Origin: Nocardia cyriacigeorgica
GTDB lineage: Bacteria; Actinomycetota; Actinomycetes; Mycobacteriales; Mycobacteriaceae
Reading direction: 5' to 3'
DNA: 64,000 nucleotides
Assembly (NCBI RefSeq): GCF_010858045.1
Contig: NZ_JAAGVC010000001.1
Coordinates: 6,061-70,060 of the forward strand
The notes beneath the pieces are model-generated. The model searched no databases. It saw only the letters and a list, made by a program, of their open reading frames with translations, and was not told where the DNA came from. The translations under genes and the position numbers were made by a program. The number at the start of each line of letters is the position of its first letter. Positions within the stretch are counted from its first letter, which is position 1. Shown piece by piece: positions 1-7,340 of the stretch.

Positions 1-25
1 GCTCGGAGATGTGTATAAGAGACAG
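1..25 (+). other. Illumina Nextera read-2 adapter remnant
   Basis: The first 25 bases match the 3' end of the Nextera read-2 primer. Bases 7-25 are the 19-base Tn5 mosaic end (AGATGTGTATAAGAGACAG) and bases 1-6 (GCTCGG) are the preceding primer tail. This is library sequence, not genome. It marks an untrimmed contig end, so natural DNA starts at about base 26 and only about 40 bases of true upstream sequence remain for the first gene. Confidence 0.95.
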
Positions 26-66
26 GTGGTGAACTGTGGTCGCGGCCGCGGCGGTAGTCTGACGCG

Positions 67-579
67 GTGACTCTCCCGGATGGGGTATCGCTGCGCAAGA
101 TCGTGCCGGCCGACCGTGCCGTCGTGGCGACCCTGCTGCGGCGCGAGTGGGGTGATACTCGCGTGGTGTCGCTGTCCTTGGGCGGGCTGGTCGACGCAGG
201 CGCCTTGCCCGGGCTGCTCGCCGAACGGGACGGGCAGGTGGTCGGAATGCTCATGTACCGCGTCGCCGGTGGCGTGGCCGATATCGTCACCATCAACGCG
301 TTCGAGTCCGGCGGGGTGGGTGCGGCGCTGATCAGAGCCCTGGTCGAGGAGGTGCGCACCGCCGATGTCCGGCGGGTTCGGGTCTCGACCACCAATGACA
401 ACACCCGGGCGTTGCGGTTCTACCAGCGCGCCGGTTTCCATCTGACCGCCCTGCACACCGACGCCGTCACGGCCTCGCGGCGCACCAAACCGCAGATCCC
501 CGAATACGGGCAGGACGGTATTCCGATCCGCGACGAACTCGAGCTCGAGTTGCCGATCGTGCCGAGAGACCGGCGATGA
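67..579 (+). CDS. GNAT family N-acetyltransferase
   Basis: A 170-residue single-domain GNAT enzyme, expected to transfer an acetyl group from acetyl-CoA to an amine; the substrate cannot be told. The C-terminal half shows the usual GNAT end: a strand with VRVSTTNDN, then the helix NTRALRFYQRAGF that closes the acetyl-CoA site. The glycine-rich pyrophosphate loop is ESGGVGAALI near residue 80. Length is normal for the fold. The GTG start is the first in frame after the adapter; no clear ribosome binding site is visible, so a truncated or slightly different start is possible. Its stop overlaps the next gene by four bases (ATGA), which suggests translational coupling. Confidence 0.85.
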   Translation: MTLPDGVSLRKIVPADRAVVATLLRREWGDTRVVSLSLGGLVDAGALPGLLAERDGQVVGMLMYRVAGGVADIVTINAFESGGVGAALIRALVEEVRTADVRRVRVSTTNDNTRALRFYQRAGFHLTALHTDAVTASRRTKPQIPEYGQDGIPIRDELELELPIVPRDRR

Positions 580-1118
580 CGACGCGGGCCCAGGTGCGAA
601 AAGCGGCACTCGCCCTGCCGGAAGTCGAGGAGGGCACGCATTTCGGGGCAGTCGCGTATCGAGTTCGCGGCAAGAGCTTCGCCTCGCTCAGCCGCGCGGA
701 CGAGTTGCAGGTGCAGCTGGCCGATGACGAGATCGACGGCGTGCTGGCGGACCACCCCAGCGCCGAAGTCATCGAACGCGCGGGCAAACGGATCGGACTC
801 CGGATTGCCTTGGCCGACATCAACGGACAGACGTCGAACTATCTGGTCCGGCGCGCATGGTTCGCACGGGCACCGAAACGGCTCGCGGCCGCCCTGAACG
901 CCGCCGACACCGCGTCCCCGGGAGCAGCCGGCGACCTGCCGGCCTCGATCGGCACGCCGGCCACCCGGGCCCTGCACGGCGCGGGCATCACCACCCTGGA
1001 CGCACTCAGCACACGGACCCGCGCGGAACTGCTGGCCCTGCACGGTTTCGGCCCGAAGGCCGCGCGGATTCTCGCCGAAGCGCTCGAGGAGCGCGGGCTG
1101 TCGTTCGCGGGGGAGTGA
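576..1118 (+). CDS. MmcQ/YjbR-family protein with C-terminal helix-hairpin-helix domain
   Basis: 180 residues. The N-terminal part (about 1-108) looks like the MmcQ/YjbR fold: ALALPEVEEGTHFGAVAYRVRGKSFASL, then a W-F-A-R segment near the end of the domain. The C-terminal part (about 120-175) reads as a helix-hairpin-helix DNA-binding module of the RuvA/RNA polymerase alpha-CTD kind (GTPATRALHGAGITTLDAL, LLALHGFGPKAARILAEAL). YjbR proteins alone are about 115-130 residues, so the extra module is an addition. It overlaps the GNAT gene by four bases. The function is unknown; non-specific DNA binding is the reasonable inference from the HhH motif. Confidence 0.8.
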   Translation: MTTRAQVRKAALALPEVEEGTHFGAVAYRVRGKSFASLSRADELQVQLADDEIDGVLADHPSAEVIERAGKRIGLRIALADINGQTSNYLVRRAWFARAPKRLAAALNAADTASPGAAGDLPASIGTPATRALHGAGITTLDALSTRTRAELLALHGFGPKAARILAEALEERGLSFAGE

Positions 1119-1201
1119 CGGCGCGGGCAGCTCGGTTCGAGCACATTGCCGTCTTCATGGCGTCTGGCATCGCGCAGGTTCGGTGTGGGCCACGGTGTTC
1201 T

Positions 1202-1235
1202 AGCGGAAACTCCGCGTTCCAGCAGAAACTCCGCG
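1202..1235 (+). repeat. Two imperfect 15-bp direct repeats in a convergent intergenic region
   Basis: AGCGGAAACTCCGCG (1202-1216) recurs with one change at 1221-1235, a 19-base period. The first copy can also fold as a 5-bp hairpin with a 3-base loop (GCGGA AAC TCCGC). It lies between the convergent YjbR gene and the esterase gene. It may help termination; no T-run follows. Confidence 0.4.
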
Positions 1236-1263
1236 ACATGCCGCCGATCGGTATCAGCCGCCC

Positions 1264-2322
1264 TCAGGCCGGCAGTTCGAGCCCGCGCGCGATCACCGGC
1301 CAGGAGTTGATCAGGGCATCACGCCAGTAACCCCACGAATGCGTGCCGACGGGCGGGAAATCCACGGTCGCGGGGATGTTCAACTCGTCGAGCCGGGCGG
1401 CGAGATTGTGTGAGCAGTAGTTGGTGGCCGCTTCGATGATGCCGCCGATCACCACCTGGTTGGCCAGACCGTAGGCGCCGGGCAGGGCGTACGGGCCGTT
1501 GAGGGTGTCGTGGGGACCGGGTAGGCCGCTGCCGGAGGAGATGAACAGGTCCAGGCCGCGCAGGCCTTCGGCATTGACGTACGGATCGTTCTGCACCCAC
1601 AGCGGATCGTTCGGCGGACCGTACATGTTCTCCACGTCGCCGCCGCCCCACACCTCAACGCTCAGCCGCACGGCCTCCCGCCCGAACGGGTCGCTGGTCT
1701 GCGCGCAGCCGCTGTACGCGGCGGCGGCCTGGAACAGGCCGGGCGCGGCGATGGGCAGATTCAGCACGGACGTTCCCGAGGTGGACAGGCCCGCGATGGC
1801 ATTGAGCCCGTTGGTGCCGAAGGCCCCGTCGATCAGCGGCGGGAGTTCCTGGGTGAGGAAGGTCTTCCACTTGTTGACGCCGAGCACGGGGTCGGGCGCA
1901 CGCCAGTCGGTGTAGTAGCTCCACGCGCCGCCGATCGGCTGCACGACGTTGACGTCCTTCTCGCCGAGGAATGCCAGCGCGTCCGGTGCCCGGCTCACCC
2001 AATTGGCGGTGCCCTCGCCACCGTCGGCGCCGTTGAGCAGGTACAGCACCGGGCGCGGCTGGGACGCATCGCGCGGGCGCTGTACCGAGACCGAGATATC
2101 GCGGCCCATGGCCGTGGAGAACACCTGCAGCTTCACATTGCGGTCGTCGGCGATGCGGACGTCGGTGATCCGTGACCCGTTCGGGGCGACGGGCCTGGCG
2201 AGCAGATCGCCCGAGGCGATGATCGGGTCGTCGGACGGTGTGGCCTGCGCGCCGACCGGGGCGATGGCCGTCATGGCGGCCAGACAACCGGTGACGACGA
2301 TGGTGCGGATTCGTAGCTTCAC
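1264..2322 (-). CDS. Secreted antigen 85-like mycolyl esterase/mycolyltransferase
   Basis: Predicted exported alpha/beta-hydrolase of the antigen-85/esterase D family, which transfers mycolic acids to trehalose or arabinogalactan outside the membrane. A signal peptide (KLRIRTIVVTGCLAAMTAIAPVGAQA) precedes the mature part. The nucleophile elbow is IAGLSTSGTS (family form GLSMAGSS), and the closing GTHSWGYWRDAL carries the catalytic histidine of the Ag85 GTHSW motif. The acid residue is less clear. The GTG at 2322 is preferred because it gives a compact signal peptide with GGCGGGA just upstream; an ATG at 2352 would add ten residues. Mycolyltransferase activity is inferred from the family; plain esterase activity is possible. 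Confidence 0.85.
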   Translation of the reverse strand: MKLRIRTIVVTGCLAAMTAIAPVGAQATPSDDPIIASGDLLARPVAPNGSRITDVRIADDRNVKLQVFSTAMGRDISVSVQRPRDASQPRPVLYLLNGADGGEGTANWVSRAPDALAFLGEKDVNVVQPIGGAWSYYTDWRAPDPVLGVNKWKTFLTQELPPLIDGAFGTNGLNAIAGLSTSGTSVLNLPIAAPGLFQAAAAYSGCAQTSDPFGREAVRLSVEVWGGGDVENMYGPPNDPLWVQNDPYVNAEGLRGLDLFISSGSGLPGPHDTLNGPYALPGAYGLANQVVIGGIIEAATNYCSHNLAARLDELNIPATVDFPPVGTHSWGYWRDALINSWPVIARGLELPA

Positions 2323-2421
2323 TGATATCCCGCCTGTTCGTGGTCGGTGCATCCGTGGTGCTCGGTTGTTCCTGCAGGGCGACGTTACCCAACCTGTCCC
2401 GCTCGACGCAGCGAGATCGGC

Positions 2422-3171
2422 TCACTTCGCGGCGGCGGCGAAATAGGCGGTGCGCACATCCACCATGGTGGGCGGCGGGAAATCGGGTGAGCCGGCGCCG
2501 AGCTCGCCCATCGCCACCTGCCAGGTATCCGACGATGTATCGATCGCGGTGCGGGCATCGGCGGCCTGGAGCACGACTTCGGAGCCGCCGGTGCACGAAT
2601 ACGCGCCCACCATGCCGTCGGAGCGGCCGCCCCACGCGCCACCGATCCGGATCCGGCACTGGCGGCCGTCGGCGAGTTCGAGCGCCCACGGCTCGGGGGA
2701 TTCGGTGGCGGCGATGGGTTCGAGCGGCGGATCGACGGTGTATCGGCGCAGTTCCCGGTCCCACGGGTCGTCGGCGCAGAGCAGTTCGGTGCGTGAGGGC
2801 GTCGGCCAGCAGACGTCGGCGGCGTCGGCGGAGGCACCGCAGTGATAGATGCCCGCGGTGGTCGCGGAGTGACTGGGTGCGGCGTTACGGCAGTTCAGGG
2901 TGCCGTAGGGATCGGGGTCGATGACGGTGAATCCGTCGGCGGGCCTGCCCGCGGCGTCGACGGCGGCGAGCGAGACGACCTCGGTGGGCTCGGGCTCGCC
3001 GGTGGTCACGGTGGGCTGCGCTGGGCTCGCGGGTGGGTCCTCGGCCGCCGGGCCTGCCTGGGTGGTGGTGGACAACTGGGTGGCGGGACCGGAGTCGTCG
3101 TCGGATCCGCAGCCGGTGAGCGTCAGCGCGAGCGCTGCGCCGACCACCGATATCGACCTCGCGAACGCCAT
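2422..3171 (-). CDS. Secreted lipoprotein of unknown function
   Basis: 249 residues. The N-terminus MAFARSISVVGAALALTLTGC is a type II signal peptide with lipobox LTGC, so Cys21 should be lipidated. A low-complexity Ser/Thr/Pro spacer runs to about residue 65, then a globular part rich in Cys (CRNAAPS, YHCGAS, DVCWP, LLCADD, RQCRI, YSCTG) that may form disulfides outside the membrane. No enzyme motif was recognised. It follows the antigen-85-like gene upstream on the same strand, 99 bases apart. Envelope location is well supported; the role is unknown. Confidence 0.8.
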   Translation of the reverse strand: MAFARSISVVGAALALTLTGCGSDDDSGPATQLSTTTQAGPAAEDPPASPAQPTVTTGEPEPTEVVSLAAVDAAGRPADGFTVIDPDPYGTLNCRNAAPSHSATTAGIYHCGASADAADVCWPTPSRTELLCADDPWDRELRRYTVDPPLEPIAATESPEPWALELADGRQCRIRIGGAWGGRSDGMVGAYSCTGGSEVVLQAADARTAIDTSSDTWQVAMGELGAGSPDFPPPTMVDVRTAYFAAAAK

Positions 3172-3397
3172 GAGCTACCGCCTCATCAGTGGATACCCGT
3201 GCCGCTCGAGTGTAGCCAGCGGAGTTCCTGGTCCAGGCGTTTTCGCGGGGCCGGCGCACCCGGGGCGGCGCCCCGCAGACGAATGTCGGCCACCCGGCGA
3301 ACAGGGCCCATCCGGTGTGAAAATCGGTTGTCCGCCGCAGAGCGGTCCCCTAACGTCTCTTCGGTTTTGTCCATCAACGACCGAAGGGAACACCACC

Positions 3398-3886
3398 GTG
3401 CAACCCGTTACCGAACGCGACATCAGGTCGTCGTTCATCAACTGCTCCAAAGGAGACGCCAAGCGATTACCGGTCCCGCGCGACCTGGATCAGCGCCCTT
3501 GGGAAGACCTGGATTTCCTCGGCTGGAGCGATCCGTCGTTTCCCGGCCGCTGCTATCTCGTCGCGCCGGGTGACGATCGCCTCATCGGTGTCGCGTTCCG
3601 GTACGAAACCGGCGGTTCCGGTCGCGCGCAGATGTGCACGATCTGCCTCACCACACACACCGGCGGCGGGGTGTCGTTGCTGACCGCGCACAAGGCCGGC
3701 GAATCCGGGCGGCGCGGCAATTCGGTGGGCACCTACATGTGCACCGACCTGGCATGTTCGCTGTACACGCGCGGCAAGAAGCGGCCCGCGATGGGCAGCC
3801 GCTACCGCGAGGATCTCGGTCTCGAGGAGAAGATCGAACGCGTGCGGATGAATCTGGCCGCGTTCATCGACCGGCTCTACAGCTGA
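3398..3886 (+). CDS. FBP-domain (FusB-like C-terminal zinc finger) protein
   Basis: 162 residues, resembling actinobacterial FBP proteins, which share the C-terminal treble-clef zinc finger of FusB-type EF-G-binding proteins. The four probable zinc ligands are Cys80 and Cys83 (MCTIC) and Cys115 and Cys120 (MCTDLAC). The segment RGNSVGTYMCTDLACSLYTRGKK is typical of the family. Binding to EF-G or rescue of stalled ribosomes is inferred from FusB and is unproven for the actinobacterial members. Start at GTG 3398 with AAGGGA eight bases upstream; an open frame further upstream overlaps the divergent lipoprotein and is not used. A tiny ORF and a hairpin follow it. Confidence 0.75.
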   Translation: MQPVTERDIRSSFINCSKGDAKRLPVPRDLDQRPWEDLDFLGWSDPSFPGRCYLVAPGDDRLIGVAFRYETGGSGRAQMCTICLTTHTGGGVSLLTAHKAGESGRRGNSVGTYMCTDLACSLYTRGKKRPAMGSRYREDLGLEEKIERVRMNLAAFIDRLYS

Positions 3887-3927
3887 TCCGGCCATGAACC
3901 ACGACGACACCGAAGGAGGTAGATGCC

Positions 3928-3975
3928 ATGGGCCGACACCAGAGAACCAACCCGCTGCATCCCGAGTCCTGTTAG
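3928..3975 (+). CDS. Possible 15-residue peptide after a strong Shine-Dalgarno
   Basis: GAAGGAGGT at 3912-3920 is the best ribosome binding site in this part of the window. It stands eight bases before ATG 3928, which opens a 15-codon frame (MGRHQRTNPLHPESC, stop TAG). The stop lies inside the left edge of the hairpin at 3961-3993. It is 41 bases downstream of the FBP gene and could share its transcript. A Cys-stop ending recalls actinobacterial cysteine leader peptides, but no gene follows on this strand, so a leader role is unlikely. A second ATG at 3923 opens another frame. It may be a real micropeptide or a chance frame. Confidence 0.3.
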   Translation: MGRHQRTNPLHPESC

Positions 3976-3993
3976 CTCAGCACAGGACTCGGG
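3961..3993 (+). terminator. Perfect 12-bp hairpin between convergent genes
   Basis: CCCGAGTCCTGT (3961-3972) pairs perfectly with ACAGGACTCGGG (3982-3993) around a 9-base loop. No T-run follows, which is common for GC-rich actinobacterial terminators. It lies between the convergent FBP gene (+) and FUSC gene (-) and could serve both. The rest of the 309-base gap (3887-4195) shows no gene beyond the 15-codon ORF. Confidence 0.65.
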
Positions 3994-4195
3994 GTGCGCA
4001 GCTTTCTCTTCGATCGAGAGGGGCCGTGCGGACGGACCTTGTCGTTGGTGGGGAAACTGTTGGAGGTAGCGGGCCCACTGATACACAGCGCGGTATGGCG
4101 CGCGGCTCGAACCTGCTCGGCCGTTACTTCCGGACAGCCTCCGTGCTCCCGAGCCGCGTGCTGTCAGAGAGGCGCTGCACCGGTTCCCTTCTTGC

Positions 4196-5908
4196 TCAAG
4201 ACAATTCGGCGACGCTCTCGGCCCAGCGCGTGAGCTGACCGGGATCACCGGGGCGGCCCGGCCCCGCATTCCACGTGGCGGCGAGGATGCGATGACCGAG
4301 CCGGCGGACGCGCTCGTGGTGCACCCACTGTGCGCGCGCCCACGTGGGTTCGTTATGCGCGGCATCGATTTCGGCCAGCGTCGAGCCCATCAGCTCGAAC
4401 TCCAGTTCCTTGCGGATCATCGGAACCCGGCCGGGATCCGCCCGCAGGGCGAGCAACAGTGTGTCGAGCGATTCGAGGACGCGGCGGTCATTGCGCAGCA
4501 GGACCCGGCGGTGCGAATGGCGATCGACCAACCACAGCACACCGAGCCCGATCACCACCCCGATGATGCTCTCGAGGAACCGATCGAACGCCACCGGCAG
4601 CGGATCGCCGTAGTGCCCGCCGCCACCCATCAGCAGTGCCAGCGGAGTGATGAAGACGACCGCCAGACCGTAGTTGCGGGCGACGAACAATTCGATCGAG
4701 AACTGCAGCGCCATCAGGATGAGTACCAAGGCGACGCCGCGCGGTTCGAACGCGTAGATGAGGGTGAACACGGCGAGCCCGAGCACCGTACCGCCCACCC
4801 GGTGGATGCCGCGGTAGGTGCCGCGCACCCGGCCCGGGCCTTGATGCAGCAGCACGGCGACCGTCATCACCGCCCAGTCGGGGCGGCCGATGGACAACGC
4901 GACGGTCAGCGATCCGGCGAGAATCGCCGCGAGTCCGATGCGGTGGGCGGCGACGGCGGCGTGACTGTCCGGCGACAGCGAGCGGGCCAGGCGGAAACGT
5001 AGCGATGGGTACGGGGTCGGCGCGGGGCGCCCGGTATCGAACAGGGCATCGGCATCGTCGACGCCGTTGCGATGCAGGGCGTCCGCGAAACGCGACTGGG
5101 CGTCGGCCAGGGTGCGCGCGGGCGGATGGCCGAGCTCGGAGCGGCGGGCGTCGTCCAGCATGGTCCACGCGGTTTGGATCTTCATGCCCGCGGTGTAGCG
5201 GGCGGCGGCGAGATCGGGGGAGTCGCGTGTCAGGCCGTCGTAGGCGCGCACCGCCTCCACCGCGGCCGCGACCGCGTTCTCCTCCGGGGCATGCGGATAC
5301 CGCAGCGCGCCCGACATGCCGACGATCAACGCGCTCACCGCGCCCGCCGAGGCCCACAGCGCGACCGCGCCCGGCGACACCCCGGCGCCGGTCACCGTCG
5401 CACCGATCCCGACGGCGAGCACGAAGAAGAACCCGCCCGGCGGGCCCAACCGCAACGCGGAGTTCACGAACGTGCTTATCACCGCCACCACAGCCATCAG
5501 CCCGACCAGCACAAGTAGCCACGCATGCGCACCACCCGCGGCGGTATGCCGATGAATCGCCGCCCCCGTGAACCCACCGGCGCACGCCGCCGCGATCAAT
5601 CCGAGCCCCGCCCAGCCGATCGCCCGCCACCGCTGCCGGTACACCCGACCCTCACCGAAGATCACCGCAAACGAACCGAGCGCCGCGATGAGCCCCTGCT
5701 GCTCATGCCCCAGCAGCGCGGCGATCAGCGCGGGCACACCGAACGCGAGCGCGGTACGGGCCGCACCGGGCAGCCGCCGGCCCGCCGGCGGCACCCCGAA
5801 CAGCACGGCCCGTGCCGGCGCGGGCGACGGGAGATGCGGACCGTTCGCCTCGGGCCGTGCGAGGCCCTGTTCCGGTGACGGAGAATTCGGGCCGTCCGGT
5901 TCGGGCAC
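4196..5908 (-). CDS. FUSC-family inner membrane protein
   Basis: 570 residues with the FUSC (fusaric acid resistance/aromatic exporter) layout: an N-terminal group of about six membrane segments (LAFGVPALIAALLG through SALIVGMSGAL), a cytoplasmic middle from about 215 to 320 with the helical EENAVAAAVEAVRAYDGL, and a second group of five or six segments (AAILAGSLTVALSIG, VLGLAVFTLIYAF, IIGVVIGLGVLWLVD). The second half shows the FUSC_2 signature RGTYRGIHRVGGTVLGL. Family members are linked to efflux of aromatic acids; the substrate here is unknown. It starts with ATG at 5908. The 175 bases between it and the next gene (5909-6083) show no feature. Confidence 0.85.
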   Translation of the reverse strand: MPEPDGPNSPSPEQGLARPEANGPHLPSPAPARAVLFGVPPAGRRLPGAARTALAFGVPALIAALLGHEQQGLIAALGSFAVIFGEGRVYRQRWRAIGWAGLGLIAAACAGGFTGAAIHRHTAAGGAHAWLLVLVGLMAVVAVISTFVNSALRLGPPGGFFFVLAVGIGATVTGAGVSPGAVALWASAGAVSALIVGMSGALRYPHAPEENAVAAAVEAVRAYDGLTRDSPDLAAARYTAGMKIQTAWTMLDDARRSELGHPPARTLADAQSRFADALHRNGVDDADALFDTGRPAPTPYPSLRFRLARSLSPDSHAAVAAHRIGLAAILAGSLTVALSIGRPDWAVMTVAVLLHQGPGRVRGTYRGIHRVGGTVLGLAVFTLIYAFEPRGVALVLILMALQFSIELFVARNYGLAVVFITPLALLMGGGGHYGDPLPVAFDRFLESIIGVVIGLGVLWLVDRHSHRRVLLRNDRRVLESLDTLLLALRADPGRVPMIRKELEFELMGSTLAEIDAAHNEPTWARAQWVHHERVRRLGHRILAATWNAGPGRPGDPGQLTRWAESVAELS

Positions 5909-6083
5909 GTGTCAGCTCCTTGCCGGTCCGGGCAGGCCGACCGGGCGGCAGCCTGCGGTGATCATTCCCGGCGAGCGTATCGCCGAGGCTCGGCGACTCG
6001 GGCGCGAGCAGACGGGAAGCGGCGGCGGACGTCCCGGGACCGCGCCCGCGAACGACCGGCGGGAGCCCGGTGGTCCTGCCGCA

Positions 6084-6740
6084 TCACGGCGTTTCCAGAT
6101 TGACGATCATGCGGTGCAGGACGTCCATCAGCTGCGAGAACTCCTGTGGGCTGACGCCCTCGGTCATCCGCTCGCGCAGGCTTCCGACCTCGGCCGCCGC
6201 GGCTCGGTGCGCCGACCGGCCGGACGCGGTCAGGGTGTAGCGTCCGTCGCCGTCGCGGTCGACCCAGCCGCGGGCGGTCACACCGCCGACCACATCGGAG
6301 ACGCTCTCACCGTTGGCTTCCCAGAACGGACGCAGCGCATCGATGAGCTGTGCTTCGTCGACCAGACCGCGACTGATCGTGTTCAGCGTCTGCCATTCCC
6401 GGCGGCTCAGTCCGGCATTGCCGAGCAAGCGGTCGAAGGTGGTCTCGATCAGCTGATCGAGCCGCTTCAGCCGGAACCCGATCATGCGGTCCTGATCGGA
6501 GCCGGACGTCGCGCCAGGCCGAGAGCCGGAGCCGGAGGTGGAGCCGGGGGCGGGCGTCGAGCCGGAGCCGGAGTCCGACCCGGAATCCGGGCCCGATCCG
6601 GCATTCGGATCCGAGCCCGACCCCGAGGTCGGGCCGGAGCCGGAGGCAGGCGGGTGTATTTCGGACGAGGCGGGTTCGGGTGGCGGGGATGCGCAGGCCG
6701 TCACTGTGAGTACGGCAAGGGCGCAGAGCAAGTAGCGCAT
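6084..6740 (-). CDS. Lipoprotein-leader / MarR-type winged-helix chimera
   Basis: 218 residues with an unusual layout. Residues 1-16 (MRYLLCALAVLTVTAC) form a type II signal peptide with lipobox. Residues 17-85 are a Gly/Ser/Pro-rich linker. From Met86 (MIGFRLKRLDQLIE) the protein reads as a complete MarR winged-helix domain: GLSRREWQTLNTISRG, SVSDVVGGVTARGWVDRDGDGRYTLTASGR (recognition helix and wing), then the C-terminal helix. A DNA-binding domain tethered outside the membrane makes little sense, so either the domain has another use there or translation also starts at ATG 6485 (AGGA six bases upstream), giving a normal 133-residue soluble MarR. The upstream ATG has GAGAGGA. A MarR-type operator lies just upstream. 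Confidence 0.75.
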   Translation of the reverse strand: MRYLLCALAVLTVTACASPPPEPASSEIHPPASGSGPTSGSGSDPNAGSGPDSGSDSGSGSTPAPGSTSGSGSRPGATSGSDQDRMIGFRLKRLDQLIETTFDRLLGNAGLSRREWQTLNTISRGLVDEAQLIDALRPFWEANGESVSDVVGGVTARGWVDRDGDGRYTLTASGRSAHRAAAAEVGSLRERMTEGVSPQEFSQLMDVLHRMIVNLETP

Positions 6741-6763
6741 ACGGGGTCCTCTCGACTGGCATT

Positions 6764-6783
6764 TAGTTGTAATAGTACAACTA
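6764..6783. promoter_or_regulatory. MarR-type palindromic operator
   Basis: TAGTTGTAATAGTACAACTA: perfect 8-bp arms (TAGTTGTA/TACAACTA) around 4 bases, in the gap between the divergent lipoprotein-MarR gene (start 6740) and the MarR gene (start 6808). Arm sequence, spacing and position match autoregulatory MarR operators, and the AT-rich site stands out in this GC-rich DNA. It probably overlaps both promoters. Confidence 0.8.
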
Positions 6784-6807
6784 GATGTCCGGCGCTACCA
6801 TTCCCTC

Positions 6808-7251
6808 ATGAACGACGTCGAGCGAGTCGAACGTGCCATGGTGGAGATCCGCCGCCGGCAGACCCGGCGCACCCTGGCGCCCGAGGGTGAGCCCGCGGGC
6901 CAGGCCTTCGACGTTCTCGACATAGTCGCCGCCACGGCGGAACCGACCGTCTCCACCGTCGCCGATGCCCTCGCCGTGGACCGCCCCCGAGCCAGCCGCC
7001 TGGTGGCCGCCGCCGTCGACGCCGGCTATATCGAGCGCATCGCCGACCAATCCGACGGCCGCCGTTCCCTGTTGGCGGTCACGCCGGCGGGCCGGGCCGC
7101 GCTCCGCTCGGCTCATCAGCGCCGCATCGACGCCTTCGCCTCGGCCATGCGCGACTGGACCGATACCGAACGACACCGATTCGCGGACCTGCTCACGCGT
7201 TTCGTCGCCGGAATGCCGAACCGAGGCGCGCCCGATACTCACCCGGAGTGA
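6808..7251 (+). CDS. MarR-family transcriptional regulator
   Basis: 147 residues, a normal MarR length. The winged helix is at about 45-100: PTVSTVADALAVDRPRASRLVAAAVDAGYIERIADQSDGRRSLLAVTPAGRAAL, with the DxR/DGRR wing motif. MarR dimers usually repress their own and a neighbouring gene and release DNA on binding small phenolics or on oxidation. It is transcribed away from the lipoprotein-MarR chimera, with a perfect palindrome between them, so that chimera is the likeliest shared target. The ATG start at 6808 lies 24 bases beyond the operator. Confidence 0.85.
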   Translation: MNDVERVERAMVEIRRRQTRRTLAPEGEPAGQAFDVLDIVAATAEPTVSTVADALAVDRPRASRLVAAAVDAGYIERIADQSDGRRSLLAVTPAGRAALRSAHQRRIDAFASAMRDWTDTERHRFADLLTRFVAGMPNRGAPDTHPE

Positions 7252-7340
7252 CAGCCGTGCCCGGGCCGGTGCACTCGGTCGGACAACGACGTGTGTGTCG
7301 CCGTGATGAGCCGACGGAGGCGGCTCGAGCTGGCAGGCCG

